Of a stretch of DNA of 43,350 nt, positions 24,634 to 33,261 are shown piece by piece. A model generated the notes under the pieces. The model saw only the letters and a program-made list of their open reading frames with translations, was not told where the DNA came from and searched no databases. Positions within the stretch are counted from its first letter, which is position 1; each line of letters begins with the position of its first letter. The position numbers were made by a program, and so were the translations under genes. The DNA is taken from the NCBI GenBank assembly GCA_934481445.1, contig CAKSPC010000023.1:1-43350 (forward strand). Direction: 5' to 3'. The DNA is from an uncultured Oscillospiraceae bacterium. Its GTDB lineage: Bacteria > Bacillota > Clostridia > Oscillospirales > Ruminococcaceae.

Positions 24634-25380
24634 ATGCGCCTTGATGTCTATCTTACAGAAAAAGGAATATGCAAAAGCAGGACTGCGGCGCAGTCGCTGA
24701 TAAAATCGGGCGGCGTGCTTGTCGGCGGAAAGGTGTGCGAAAAGCCTTCCGCTGATGTTGGCGGTGATGATATCGAGGTCGTAGGCGAGCAGCTTCGCTA
24801 TGTCGGACGCGGCGGGCTGAAGCTTGAAAAGGCGCTGGAGGTATTCGGCGTTAAGCTTGATGGAGCGCTGTGCATTGACATCGGCGCAAGCACGGGAGGG
24901 TTCACGGACTGTATGCTGCAAAACGGTGCGGCAAAGGTGTTCGCGGTGGATGTCGGGAGGGATCAGCTCGACAAAAAGCTGCGCTGTGACAGCCGCGTTG
25001 TATCCCTCGAGCAGACGGATATCCGCAGCTTTGACCCCGAAAAATACGGCATAAACGGCGCTGATTTCATCGGTGCGGATGTGTCGTTCATCTCGCTGAA
25101 GATGATTTTCCCGCATATCAGGCGGCTTCTCCGCGCTGGCGGAACGTCGTGCGTGCTGATAAAGCCGCAGTTTGAGGTCGGTCAGTCGCTGTGCGCGGAC
25201 AGGTCGGCGCTGAACAAAAAAGGAATAGTGCGGGATGAGAAAATTCGGCTGAAAATTGTTGAGGAAATAAAGCGCAGCGCCGAGGAAAACGGTCTTACCG
25301 TGCTCGGCACGGCGGAGTCCCCGATAAAGGGCGGCGACGGCAACACCGAATATCTTCTGGGGCTGCGCAGGGAGGCTTGA
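24634..25380 (+). CDS. tlyA: TlyA family rRNA methyltransferase/hemolysin-like protein
   Basis: This 248-aa protein has an N-terminal S4 RNA-binding domain (about 1-60; MRLDVYLTEKGICKSR) followed by an FtsJ/RrmJ-like fold with DIGASTGGFTDCMLQNGA and DVSFISLK. Related enzymes make 2'-O-methylcytidine in rRNA. The order dxs-tlyA-argR-recN is as in Bacillus, with nadK inserted. It overlaps the region just before nadK. Confidence 0.93.
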   Translation: MRLDVYLTEKGICKSRTAAQSLIKSGGVLVGGKVCEKPSADVGGDDIEVVGEQLRYVGRGGLKLEKALEVFGVKLDGALCIDIGASTGGFTDCMLQNGAAKVFAVDVGRDQLDKKLRCDSRVVSLEQTDIRSFDPEKYGINGADFIGADVSFISLKMIFPHIRRLLRAGGTSCVLIKPQFEVGQSLCADRSALNKKGIVRDEKIRLKIVEEIKRSAEENGLTVLGTAESPIKGGDGNTEYLLGLRREA

Positions 25381-25382
25381 AA

Positions 25383-26237
25383 ATGGGCGGAATGAGGGTC
25401 ATTATCGGGTGTAATTCCATGGACAGGGCGTCCGTTCAGATCACGAGGGAATTGTGCGCGCTGCTTCGCGGGCGCGGAATTGAACCCTGTGTATTCAGCG
25501 AGGACAGCGACCTTGCGGACATAATTGATGTGCCCGTGGTTCCGTCCCTGCGGGAGTGTACACATATCGTAACGATAGGCGGCGACGGCACAATCCTCAA
25601 ATGGGGCAAGACCGCCGCGGAATATGGTCTGCCGCTTCTCGGCGTGAATATGGGGCGGCTGGGTTTCATGGCGACCGTTGAGCCATCCGAGGTGTGGCGC
25701 ATTCCCGATATTCTTTCGGGCGAATGTCCCGTCAGCAGGCGTATGCTGCTGGATTGCGAGATAATCCGCGGCGGCGAAACGGTGCTAAAAAAGAGCGTGC
25801 TCAACGACGCGGTCATATCCCGCGGAAGCATCTCCAAGCTCCCGGAATTTATGATTTTCTGCGGCGAGAGCGAGGTTTCCCGCGTCCGCGCCGACGGCGT
25901 GATTTTAAGCACCCCGACGGGGTCCACGGCGTATTCCCTTTCCGCGGGGGGACCTATCCTCGCCCCGGAGCTTGAGTGCATAGAGTTCACGGCGCTATGT
26001 CCGCATACGCTGTTCAATCGTCCGATGATCTTCTCTGCACAGCAGGAGGTCACCGCGAAGATCCGCAGCTATCAGGACAGCACCGTCACCGTCAGCCTTG
26101 ACGGCGAGCGGGGGATAAATTTCGGTGAGGATGACGAGCTGCACCTGCGCAGGTCGGAAAAGACGCTCACGATAATCGAAGCGGGCAGCGGATTTTACGG
26201 AGCAGTCCACAATAAACTTATGACGCCGCTGAAATAA
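25383..26237 (+). CDS. nadK: NAD kinase
   Basis: This enzyme phosphorylates NAD to NADP. At 284 aa it has GGDGT (66-70), NMGRLGFMA, the STPTGSTAYSLSAGGPI core, and DGE in the C-terminal beta domain. ATG 25383 has GGGAGG seven bases upstream; the open frame at TTG 25377 would leave no RBS spacing. Confidence 0.95.
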   Translation: MGGMRVIIGCNSMDRASVQITRELCALLRGRGIEPCVFSEDSDLADIIDVPVVPSLRECTHIVTIGGDGTILKWGKTAAEYGLPLLGVNMGRLGFMATVEPSEVWRIPDILSGECPVSRRMLLDCEIIRGGETVLKKSVLNDAVISRGSISKLPEFMIFCGESEVSRVRADGVILSTPTGSTAYSLSAGGPILAPELECIEFTALCPHTLFNRPMIFSAQQEVTAKIRSYQDSTVTVSLDGERGINFGEDDELHLRRSEKTLTIIEAGSGFYGAVHNKLMTPLK

Positions 26238-26270
26238 CGCGGCAGTTTAACAAAAAGGCGGTGAGGCGGA

Positions 26271-26720
26271 ATGGAGAAAAAGCGTCGACAGGCGGCGATA
26301 CTTCGCATAATATCCGAAAACGAGGTCGAAACCCAGCAGGAGCTTCAGATACGCCTCAAGCAGGCGGGGTTTCGCATAACGCAGGCAACGGTGTCCCGCG
26401 ACATCCGCGAGCTGAAAATACGCAAGGGAATGTCCGAAAATGGTATAAACTGCTACTATGCGGGCAACGGCGGCAAGCCCGCGATTTACAACAGCATTTT
26501 CGCGCAGTCGGCGGTGTCGCTGGATTACGCGATGAATACCGTGGTGATAAAATGCCACGCGGGCATGGCGAATGCCGCCTGCAAGGTGGTCGACGAGCAG
26601 AATTTCGGTTTCGTTGTCGGCACCATCGCGGGCGACGACACGGTGTTTATCCTCACGCGGTCGGAAAATCATGCCGTACAGCTTATCGAGCAGCTGAAGC
26701 GGCTCATGACAAGGCAGTAA
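26271..26720 (+). CDS. argR: Arginine repressor/activator ArgR (AhrC)
   Basis: This is a hexameric arginine-responsive regulator. At 149 aa, the winged-helix DNA-binding N-terminus contains TQATVSRDIRELKI (about 42-55), and the C-terminal oligomerisation and arginine-binding domain contains GTIAGDDTVFI. It sits just before recN, its usual position in Firmicutes. Confidence 0.96.
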   Translation: MEKKRRQAAILRIISENEVETQQELQIRLKQAGFRITQATVSRDIRELKIRKGMSENGINCYYAGNGGKPAIYNSIFAQSAVSLDYAMNTVVIKCHAGMANAACKVVDEQNFGFVVGTIAGDDTVFILTRSENHAVQLIEQLKRLMTRQ

Positions 26721-26737
26721 GAAAGGGGGCGGCAAGG

Positions 26738-28390
26738 GTGCTCAGGGAGATTTCAATAGAAAACCTCGCGGTAATCGAAAAGGCGGAAGCGCATTTCGGC
26801 GGGAATTTCAATGTTTTCACGGGAGAAACCGGCGCGGGAAAGAGCATACTTATCGGCGGTATCAACGCCATTCTCGGTCAGCGCACCACAAAGGACATCG
26901 TGCGCACGGGAGCCTCCAGAGCGGTGATAACCGCCGTTTTCGATGATGTCCCGGATGCTGTGAATGCCACGGTGGAGGAGATGGGCTTCGATGCCGAGGA
27001 CGAGCTTATCCTCACCCGTATTATCTCCTCCGATGGAAAGAGCATTGCCCGCGTAAACGGCAGACCCGCCACGGCGGCAATGCTTCGGGAAATAGGAAGT
27101 ATGCTGGTGGACGTTCACGGTCAGCATGAAAACCGCATACTCATGTCTACGGATAATCAGCGGGATATCCTTGATAATTTCGGCGGGATAACGCCTTTTC
27201 TTGAGGAATACCGCGTGAAATTCCGCGCATTCTCCCGCACCGCAAAGCAGCTTAAAACCATGCAGGACGAGAACCGCACCCGCTCGCTGAAGGCGGAGCA
27301 CCTGGCCGCCGTAATTGATGAGCTTGAAGCTCTCAACATCGGCAAGGGCGACGGCGACAGGCTGGAACAGGAACTGGAACGCTGCCGCAGCGCCGCAAAG
27401 ATACAGAAATCCCTTTTCGGAGCGTACCTTGCTCTGGACGCGGAGGAGGGTCCCTCGGCGATAGATATGCTGAAAAATGCGCTTTCCATGCTGGAGGGTA
27501 TTGCGGAAAGCGAGCCTGCCGCGGCGGAACTTGCGGAGCGGCTGGATTCCATCGTGCCCGAGGCGGAGGATATTGCCATGGAAATATCCTCGCTGATGAA
27601 CTCCGACAGGGGTGCAGGCCGCGAGGATATCCTGTCAGACAGGGTTTCCGCGCTTCGCCATGCAAAGAGAAAATACAACATGGACAGCGACGATCTTGTG
27701 GATTATCTTGATAAATGCCGCGGAGAGCTTATGGACCTCGACGGCATGGACGACGAGATCGAGCGTCTTTCCGCGCAGAAGCATGAGCTTGCGGAGGAAG
27801 TAAAGGCACTTGCGGACAATATCACGGAAAAAAGAAAGGCGGCGGCACAGAAGCTTTCGGACGAGATATGCGAGCAGCTTCGTTTTCTTGATATGCCGAA
27901 TGTCAGGATAGTTATTGCGGTAAACCCGGACAAGGTGACGATAAACGGCCGCGACAGCGTTGAAATGCTTATCTCCGCGAATGCGGGGGAGGAGCCCAGG
28001 CCAATAAACAAAATCGCCAGCGGCGGCGAGCTTTCGCGAATTATGCTGGCGATAAAGAGCGTCCTTGCCGACGCGGACGATATCCCCACGCTGATTTTCG
28101 ACGAAGTCGACGCGGGAATAAGCGGCAGGGCGGCGCAGAAAGTCGGCATAAAGCTTGCGGAAACGGCGCGGAAGCGTCAGGTGCTGTGCATAACGCACCT
28201 TGCGCAGATAGCGGCGCGGGCGGACGAGCACCTGCTTATCGAGAAGCACACCGAGGACGGGCGGACGTTTACGAATGTTACCCGTCTTGACCACGACGGC
28301 CGCCGTGCTGAGCTTGCGCGAATCATCGACGGCGACGGAAGAAGCGAGAGCAGCCTTGCCGCCGCAGAAAATATGCTTAATAATGTCTGA
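26738..28390 (+). CDS. recN: DNA repair protein RecN
   Basis: RecN is an SMC-like ATPase in double-strand break repair. At 550 aa, Walker A GETGAGKS is at 29-36. A coiled-coil centre (about 155-370) follows, then the ABC signature ASGGELSRIMLAIK, Walker B LIFDEVDAGISG and the H-loop region CITHLAQIAARAD. GTG 26738 is chosen, with AAGGGGG eight bases upstream; the open frame continues far upstream through argR but gives no family sequence. Confidence 0.95.
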   Translation: MLREISIENLAVIEKAEAHFGGNFNVFTGETGAGKSILIGGINAILGQRTTKDIVRTGASRAVITAVFDDVPDAVNATVEEMGFDAEDELILTRIISSDGKSIARVNGRPATAAMLREIGSMLVDVHGQHENRILMSTDNQRDILDNFGGITPFLEEYRVKFRAFSRTAKQLKTMQDENRTRSLKAEHLAAVIDELEALNIGKGDGDRLEQELERCRSAAKIQKSLFGAYLALDAEEGPSAIDMLKNALSMLEGIAESEPAAAELAERLDSIVPEAEDIAMEISSLMNSDRGAGREDILSDRVSALRHAKRKYNMDSDDLVDYLDKCRGELMDLDGMDDEIERLSAQKHELAEEVKALADNITEKRKAAAQKLSDEICEQLRFLDMPNVRIVIAVNPDKVTINGRDSVEMLISANAGEEPRPINKIASGGELSRIMLAIKSVLADADDIPTLIFDEVDAGISGRAAQKVGIKLAETARKRQVLCITHLAQIAARADEHLLIEKHTEDGRTFTNVTRLDHDGRRAELARIIDGDGRSESSLAAAENMLNNV

Positions 28391-28407
28391 ATTTTTTGAA
28401 AAAGTTA

Positions 28408-28436
28408 TTGACAACACGGGCATTTAGTGGTATAAT
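28408..28436 (+). promoter_or_regulatory. Sigma-A promoter of tRNA-Ala
   Basis: TTGACA (28408-28413) and TATAAT (28431-28436) have a 17-bp spacer; both are perfect consensus. Confidence 0.9.
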
Positions 28437-28448
28437 ATCATGCGTAAC

Positions 28449-28524
28449 GGGGGTATAGCTCAGTTGGGAGAGCGCTTGCTTCGCATGTAAGAGGTCAGGG
28501 GTTCGAATCCCCTTATCTCCACCA
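28449..28524 (+). tRNA. tRNA-Ala(CGC)
   Basis: A cloverleaf with acceptor GGGGGTA/TATCTCC (G-U pairs), D-loop AGCTCAGTTGGGAGAGC, anticodon CGC at 28482-28484 (reads GCG) and T-arm AGGGGTTCGAATCCCCT. CCA is encoded. Confidence 0.95.
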
Positions 28525-28570
28525 AACTTATAACTTCTTGCTCAAATGGTAAGAGGTAATACACAAATCA

Positions 28571-28615
28571 AAAAGGCTCTATAAGGTCACAGAATGGCTT
28601 TGTAGAGCTTTTTTC
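28571..28615 (+). terminator. Probable terminator of tRNA-Ala
   Basis: The imperfect stem AAAGGCTCTA/TAGAGCTTTT (one G-U) has a long loop containing a second small stem, then TTTTTTC. It lies 47 bases after the tRNA. Confidence 0.6.
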
Positions 28616-28752
28616 TTAAAGCAATACAGAAAAATACCATACAATTTTCTGATAGCGCTGTTTTTGGCAGACATTACTCCTTTTTGTGGGTGATTGTTGG
28701 TAAATATCATTATTGGCGCGATATGAGAGATGTGCTTGATGAGGAGATATCA

Positions 28753-29559
28753 ATGAGAATAAAACAGTTTGTATGCCCCTGCTGTGGAAGGAGTTTGCTT
28801 GTTCCGCCTAATCGTTCTATGTTAGGTTATAGATTTGGTGTAAATTCTCAAGGGATTGAATATTATCTTTCGTCCGTTCCAAAATTGATGCCATATACAA
28901 TATGGCCAAAAAGTTCATATCATGAGAAAAACAAACCTTCATATACAACTGACCTGACACATTATTCATATATCAAGCGGTATTCGATTGTGTTACTGCA
29001 TGACATGAGATTGGCATTGAATGAAGGCAAATTGTTAAAATTGTTTAATCCCGGTTATGTGTTTCGTTGCGGACATTGCGAAGCAAAGATATCCTTAAAT
29101 TATAACCCACTGTCTTTGTTTTGGAATGCTTTTTTCTGGGTTGTATTGCTCGTGATAGTTATTTTGTTCGACCCGATAATAATGGCGTTGTTTTGTGTGC
29201 CTTTTCTTATGGCTTCAATCATCGGATATATATGTGCTCATAATTGTATGAGCAATTTTGTTACGACCGATATAAATGATAACTATATTGTTCCAACTGT
29301 TGATTTATCATTAAAAAAAATCAAAGGCACTAAAATGCGGTTTTGTCATTCTGTTAGTATTGAAGGGCAAACGTATTATTTATATATAGTCAAGAAGGCA
29401 AAATCACTTATCCAAATTCATATTTGCGGAGATGAATCAGCTGTCACCAATCTTAAACAATATTTTCGTAACGCAACAGGTTCGGATAGGTCAATAGTGG
29501 AATTGCATTTTGAAGGCAGATATGCGGGCGTTGCTGAAGTTAGTGGAATAGTTGATTAA
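28753..29559 (+). CDS. Zinc-ribbon membrane protein of unknown function
   Basis: This is a 268-aa protein. Two CxxC pairs (CPCCGR near residue 10 and CGHC near residue 100) suggest a split zinc ribbon. Two strong TM helices follow (about 118-136 and 139-162). The C-terminal part has no recognisable domain. ATG 28753 has GAGGAG six bases upstream. The gene is much AT-richer than recN before it and uses AT-rich codons, so it is probably acquired. No promoter is obvious. The 28525-28752 gap otherwise holds only the terminator. Confidence 0.7.
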   Translation: MRIKQFVCPCCGRSLLVPPNRSMLGYRFGVNSQGIEYYLSSVPKLMPYTIWPKSSYHEKNKPSYTTDLTHYSYIKRYSIVLLHDMRLALNEGKLLKLFNPGYVFRCGHCEAKISLNYNPLSLFWNAFFWVVLLVIVILFDPIIMALFCVPFLMASIIGYICAHNCMSNFVTTDINDNYIVPTVDLSLKKIKGTKMRFCHSVSIEGQTYYLYIVKKAKSLIQIHICGDESAVTNLKQYFRNATGSDRSIVELHFEGRYAGVAEVSGIVD

Positions 29560-29646
29560 GTTTCTTTTCACTTAGCGTGTTCACAGCGAGCTTTCAGATA
29601 ACCTGGATATTCGTTCAGATGATAAAGGTATAGCCATAATGCAGAT

Positions 29647-29889
29647 ATATCTCCATCTTGCAACGAATTTATGTGCCTCAAACATATATTCGAGCCGTTC
29701 TGCCGCGAACACATTGCCGCAGGCACGAAATACACAGGGACGGGTCTTGGCATGGCGATAACGAAAGAGCCCATCGGCCTTATGGGCGGAACCATCAAGG
29801 CGGAGAGCAGGCTTGGCGAAGGTTCGGATCTCACTGTGGAAATACATAATGCGGAGCTTTTTATAACAAAAAATCCGGCGCAGCCTTAA
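29647..29889 (+). pseudogene. Histidine-kinase remnant (C-terminal ATPase end)
   Basis: The frame reads KHIFEPFCRE, then [30 protein letters not shown]. These are the N, G1/F and G2 box regions of a HATPase domain. It lacks the kinase N-terminus and the phospho-accepting His, and a stop sits in frame at about 29623. It resembles the ATPase end of the intact hybrid kinase at 33262-35490 ([19 protein letters not shown]). The composition changes sharply from the AT-rich gene just before it. It is probably the stub of a gene cut by insertion of the preceding DNA. Confidence 0.75.
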
Positions 29890-29900
29890 ACTGCGCCGGA
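29867..29900 (-). terminator. Terminator of the chemoreceptor gene
   Basis: The stem TCCGGCGCAG/CTGCGCCGGA (29874-29883 and 29891-29900) is followed on the minus strand by TTTTTTG. It also overlaps the tail of the kinase remnant. Confidence 0.85.
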
Positions 29901-29939
29901 TATATTTTATTGCATGGAAAAACTGTGATTTGCAGGGCA

Positions 29940-31961
29940 TTAAAGCGTTATGCCCTCGCCGGTGCCCTCGTTATCGGTTTCGCGGAGCGTGAACGCGCCG
30001 ACCAGTTCCCTGAGGGTTTCAGCCTGTGCGGAAAGCTCCTCGGAAGCCGCTGCGGATTCCTCCGCAGTTGCAGAGTTTGTCTGAACGACATTGGATATCT
30101 GCTCGATACCAACGGATATCTGATTGATGGAATCGGAAGCTTCCTTGGCGGATTCGGAGATCTTCGCGTTTATCGTGGATACCTCAGCGGCAGAAGCTAC
30201 CGCTGCATTCATCATTTCAGCCGCTTCGTTTACGAGTGTATTGCCGTTTTCTATCGCGGAAACAGTGCCCTCGATCATTGCAGTGGTGTTCTGCGCAGCC
30301 TCTGCGGATTTCGCCGCAAGGTTCCTGACCTCATCCGCAACGACCGCAAAGCCCTTTCCGGCTTCGCCCGCTCTTGCCGCCTCGATTGCTGCGTTAAGAG
30401 CAAGTATATTGGTCTGGAATGCGATGTCCTCAATGGTCTGGATGATCTTCTTGGTTTCATCGGATGATGTGCTTATCTCATTCATTGCTTCGATAAGGCT
30501 GTTCATCTTTTCGGCAGCTTCGGTCAGCTTGTCGCCTGCTTCGCCTGTCTTTACGCTTGCCGCTCCTGCGTCCTTGGCATTGCCGGTTATCATATCCGCA
30601 ACGACGCTGATGGTCGCTGCAAGCTCCTCAACGGAGGAAGCCTGCTCCGTAGCGCCCTGCGAAAGCGCCTGTGCGCCTGCGGAAACCTGATCGGAACCTG
30701 CCGCAACCTGATCGGAAGCGGTGCTGATTTTCGCCATGGTGGCGCTGAGTTTGTGGTTGATATCGCGCACATATGTGAGCAGGCGGCTGTAATCGCCGAC
30801 ATAATACTTCTCGCCCTGTGACGTATGAACGTTAAGGTTGCCCGCAGACATCGCCTCAAGGATACGTCCGATATCATTGATTATGCTGTTAAGACTGTTG
30901 ACAACTGTGGTTGTTGCGTCGGAAAGTCTGCCTGTTTCGTCCTTGGTGTTTACAGCGGGAACGGGGCTTGTAAGGTCGCCCCCCGCAAGCTTTTCGATAC
31001 GCTCAGTGCAGACTCTTACGGATTTGCCGATTTTCTTACCGAGGCAAACAGAAATAAATGCTGCTGTGCCGCATGCCAGAACAAGTACGATTAAAGTAAG
31101 GACCACCGAGCGGTAAGTTCCTGACATAAAATCGCTCTTCGGCGCATATACCGCCATAGACCAGCCGTCAGAGCCTGGAATAGGGGTATATGCAAGGTAC
31201 TTACTCTGACCGTTTATCGTGTAATCTGCAAAGCCGCTCTCGCCTGCTCTCATTTTCTGATGGCAATTTGCAAGGGTCTGATAGCCGACCTGTCCGGATG
31301 TATCAGCAGCGGCAAGTGCTTCGATGTTTTCGCCGTCCTTTACAACTTCGCTGTCCGTATCGGCAATGGTATTGCCATTCTTATCAATTATGTAAGCTCT
31401 GCAGTTTTCGCTTATCTTGATATCTCTTACTATATCGTTAAGAAACTCAGTATCCGGAACGAGAAAAATGCAGCCCGTTACCTTACCGCCGTCAATTCCG
31501 TTCTCCCAGATGGGGGCAGCAATGATCGAAACAAGCTCCCCGGTAAGTCTGGAAGCAATAGGTTCGGTAATTGTCACCTTGCCGTTCATTGCGTTCTTGA
31601 AATACTCTCTGTCGGAATAATTTTTTCCGTCAAGGCAGTCGCCGTTTGCGTCAATGATATTGCAGTTCATAAGGTCGAACTGTTCTATCGCCTGCGCGGT
31701 TATCTCGTTCAGCTCCGCCTTGGTGGTAGAGGGATCCGAAAGAGCCGGCAGCGAGCCAAGTTCTCTGACGATGTTGGAAAAGGACCTGACCTCCCAATAT
31801 ACGCGGTTTGACGCGATCTGCGCCGCCGTCTCCATGCTGTTGTCAACAAGGTTGACGGTGTTATTGAATGTCATTATGCACGAAAAAGAACCCAAAACCG
31901 CCAAAGATATGCTGACAGTAAGAATACAGCTTATCAATATTTTTGCTCCGATGGATTTCAT
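29940..31961 (-). CDS. Methyl-accepting chemotaxis protein with double Cache sensor
   Basis: This is a transmembrane chemoreceptor of 673 aa. A TM helix (about 8-30) is followed by an extracellular dCache-type ligand-binding region (about 35-285) with [23 protein letters not shown] PDC features. A second TM (about 288-312), a HAMP domain and a long helical signalling domain follow. The signalling tip [21 protein letters not shown] and the flanking [16 protein letters not shown] are intact. ATG 31961 has GGGAGG nine bases upstream. No che or flagellar genes are nearby, so it is an orphan receptor here. Confidence 0.95.
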   Translation of the reverse strand: MKSIGAKILISCILTVSISLAVLGSFSCIMTFNNTVNLVDNSMETAAQIASNRVYWEVRSFSNIVRELGSLPALSDPSTTKAELNEITAQAIEQFDLMNCNIIDANGDCLDGKNYSDREYFKNAMNGKVTITEPIASRLTGELVSIIAAPIWENGIDGGKVTGCIFLVPDTEFLNDIVRDIKISENCRAYIIDKNGNTIADTDSEVVKDGENIEALAAADTSGQVGYQTLANCHQKMRAGESGFADYTINGQSKYLAYTPIPGSDGWSMAVYAPKSDFMSGTYRSVVLTLIVLVLACGTAAFISVCLGKKIGKSVRVCTERIEKLAGGDLTSPVPAVNTKDETGRLSDATTTVVNSLNSIINDIGRILEAMSAGNLNVHTSQGEKYYVGDYSRLLTYVRDINHKLSATMAKISTASDQVAAGSDQVSAGAQALSQGATEQASSVEELAATISVVADMITGNAKDAGAASVKTGEAGDKLTEAAEKMNSLIEAMNEISTSSDETKKIIQTIEDIAFQTNILALNAAIEAARAGEAGKGFAVVADEVRNLAAKSAEAAQNTTAMIEGTVSAIENGNTLVNEAAEMMNAAVASAAEVSTINAKISESAKEASDSINQISVGIEQISNVVQTNSATAEESAAASEELSAQAETLRELVGAFTLRETDNEGTGEGITL

Positions 31962-32083
31962 TGATCTACCTCCCAATAATTCAACGGAATCACTGCATGG
32001 CCGTCTGCAAAATTTTTTAAAAGGCTGTTCTGCACAGGGATTTCAAAGGGCAGGCGAGAACAGCAGTAATTACCTCAACTAAT

Positions 32084-32112
32084 ATTATATCACAAACAAT
32101 CTCCTAAATCAA
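32084..32112 (-). promoter_or_regulatory. Sigma-A-type promoter of the chemoreceptor gene
   Basis: On the minus strand there is TTGATT (32107-32112) and TATAAT (32084-32089) with a 17-bp spacer. It implies a leader of about 115 nt. I see nothing else in 31962-32228 apart from AT-rich sequence. Confidence 0.7.
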
Positions 32113-32228
32113 GCCATTTTTCGATTTTTTCAAAAGCACTTCTATGCTAATTGGCTGATTTTTACAACGCTTTTGTAGATATAATTAAATTTGAGCACGA
32201 AATAATTGCAAAAAAATTAAAAAAAGGA

Positions 32229-32257
32229 TTGACAAATCGGGTTTTATCTGATATAAT
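32229..32257 (+). promoter_or_regulatory. Sigma-A promoter of tRNA-Lys/tRNA-Arg
   Basis: TTGACA (32229-32234) and TATAAT (32252-32257) have a 17-bp spacer. Confidence 0.9.
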
Positions 32258-32280
32258 ATTACTGTTGTCAATTTGAATTT

Positions 32281-32356
32281 GAGCCATTAGCTCAGGTGGT
32301 AGAGCACTTGACTTTTAATCAAGGTGTCCCGGGTTCGAGTCCCGGATGGCTCACCA
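32281..32356 (+). tRNA. tRNA-Lys(TTT)
   Basis: A cloverleaf with acceptor GAGCCAT/ATGGCTC, anticodon stem CTTGA/TCAAG, anticodon TTT at 32314-32316, and T-arm GGGTTCGAGTCCC. CCA is encoded. Confidence 0.97.
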
Positions 32357-32393
32357 TTAATACCGCGTTGTTTATCGGCGCGGTATTAATATT
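32357..32393 (+). other. Hairpin between tRNA-Lys and tRNA-Arg
   Basis: ATTAATACCGCG and its complement CGCGGTATTAAT form a 12-bp stem right after the CCA. There is no T-run, so it looks like a processing spacer or weak attenuator rather than a true terminator. Confidence 0.6.
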
Positions 32394-32397
32394 ATCC

Positions 32398-32474
32398 GCG
32401 TCTGTAGCTCAGCTGGATAGAGCAACGGCCTCCGACGCCGTGTGTCGTGCGTTCGAATCGCATCAGGCGTACCA
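32398..32474 (+). tRNA. tRNA-Arg(CCG)
   Basis: A cloverleaf with acceptor GCGTCTG/CAGGCGT (two G-U pairs), anticodon stem ACGGC/GCCGT, anticodon CCG reading CGG, and T-arm TGCGTTCGAATCGCA. CCA is encoded. Confidence 0.95.
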
Positions 32475-32480
32475 CAATTA

Positions 32481-32512
32481 ACCGGTCAGTTTTGACCGGT
32501 TTTTCTTTTTTT
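32481..32512 (+). terminator. Terminator of the tRNA-Lys/tRNA-Arg operon
   Basis: The stem ACCGGTCA/TGACCGGT has a GTTT loop and is followed by TTTTCTTTTTTT. The next 200 bases to the promoter at 32709 hold nothing that I recognise. Confidence 0.95.
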
Positions 32513-32708
32513 CGGGGTACCGTGAAAATCAAGGTGCCTATTTGTGCAATTTGTCTATATGCGATTTATGCCTGCCCTTGTCAATATAATTTGTGCTGCG
32601 TGTTATTTCCGTTTAATATATTGTTATTCTTACTGAGGCACGGAAAGGGCAAAAGCGTCAGAATTATTTTTTCGTAAAGGAGAAATTTTGAAAATTTTGT
32701 TCATTGCC

Positions 32709-32737
32709 TTGACAAGAGCGCGCTGTCATTGTATAAT
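32709..32737 (+). promoter_or_regulatory. Promoter of the 100-aa unknown gene
   Basis: TTGACA (32709-32714) and TATAAT (32732-32737) have a 17-bp spacer. The first 12 bases, TTGACAAGAGCG, are identical to the promoter at 39202. Both spacers contain AGCG(N)CGCT. Confidence 0.85.
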
Positions 32738-32772
32738 AAAAGTGTAGTACATGGCATATTCGGAGGGATGTA

Positions 32773-33075
32773 ATGAATACCTATGTGATTAAGTTTAAAA
32801 AGGGAAGAGAGTATCTTGTCTGCGGAGAAACCGCGCGCGAAGCGGCTCACAGCAGCATGAAATATATAGAAAAGGTTATGGAGGGCTGCGCGGTCAAAGA
32901 CGTAAGCGTTTCCGCCGACGCAGAGAACCCGCAGAAATTCAGTCTGAAGATCGAGTATTACGACAGAACCGCCTATAACATCAGGCGCCTTAAAAACAAG
33001 CCCGAGCTTCTGACCATCGAAGCTGAGATGACGCTTATAGATGAGGAAAAAATTGTACCGCCAAGCCGCCGATAA
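32773..33075 (+). CDS. Hypothetical small soluble protein
   Basis: This 100-aa protein has mixed alpha/beta character and no signal peptide or TM helix. It has KFKKGREYLVCGETAREAAHSSMKYIEKVM near the start and a basic C-terminus (VPPSRR). A consensus promoter, GGAGGG RBS and intrinsic terminator make it a self-contained expressed unit. I do not recognise the family. Confidence 0.8.
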   Translation: MNTYVIKFKKGREYLVCGETAREAAHSSMKYIEKVMEGCAVKDVSVSADAENPQKFSLKIEYYDRTAYNIRRLKNKPELLTIEAEMTLIDEEKIVPPSRR

Positions 33076-33086
33076 GGCGGCTTTTT
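33065..33086 (+). terminator. Terminator of the 100-aa gene
   Basis: The stem GCCGCC/GGCGGC has loop GATAA followed by five T. It overlaps the last codons. Confidence 0.85.
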
Positions 33087-33261
33087 CGCATTTTGGGGCT
33101 GACACACGCCGCAGCTGACATACGCCGCAAAAATATAACAAAAATCCGCGCGGCGGTACTATACAAATACGGTTTTGTGTGATATAATTTTATTTAATGA
33201 AACAGACGGATTTATCTTTATATAATATACTCTTGTTTTAATATCATGGGAAGGTTTATAT

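Noticed and set aside
26261..26737. Long open frame in front of recN, overlapping argR in another frame
   Set aside because: The translation resembles no family, has no RBS, and argR covers the same DNA with clear motifs; the GTG at 26738 gives a normal RecN.
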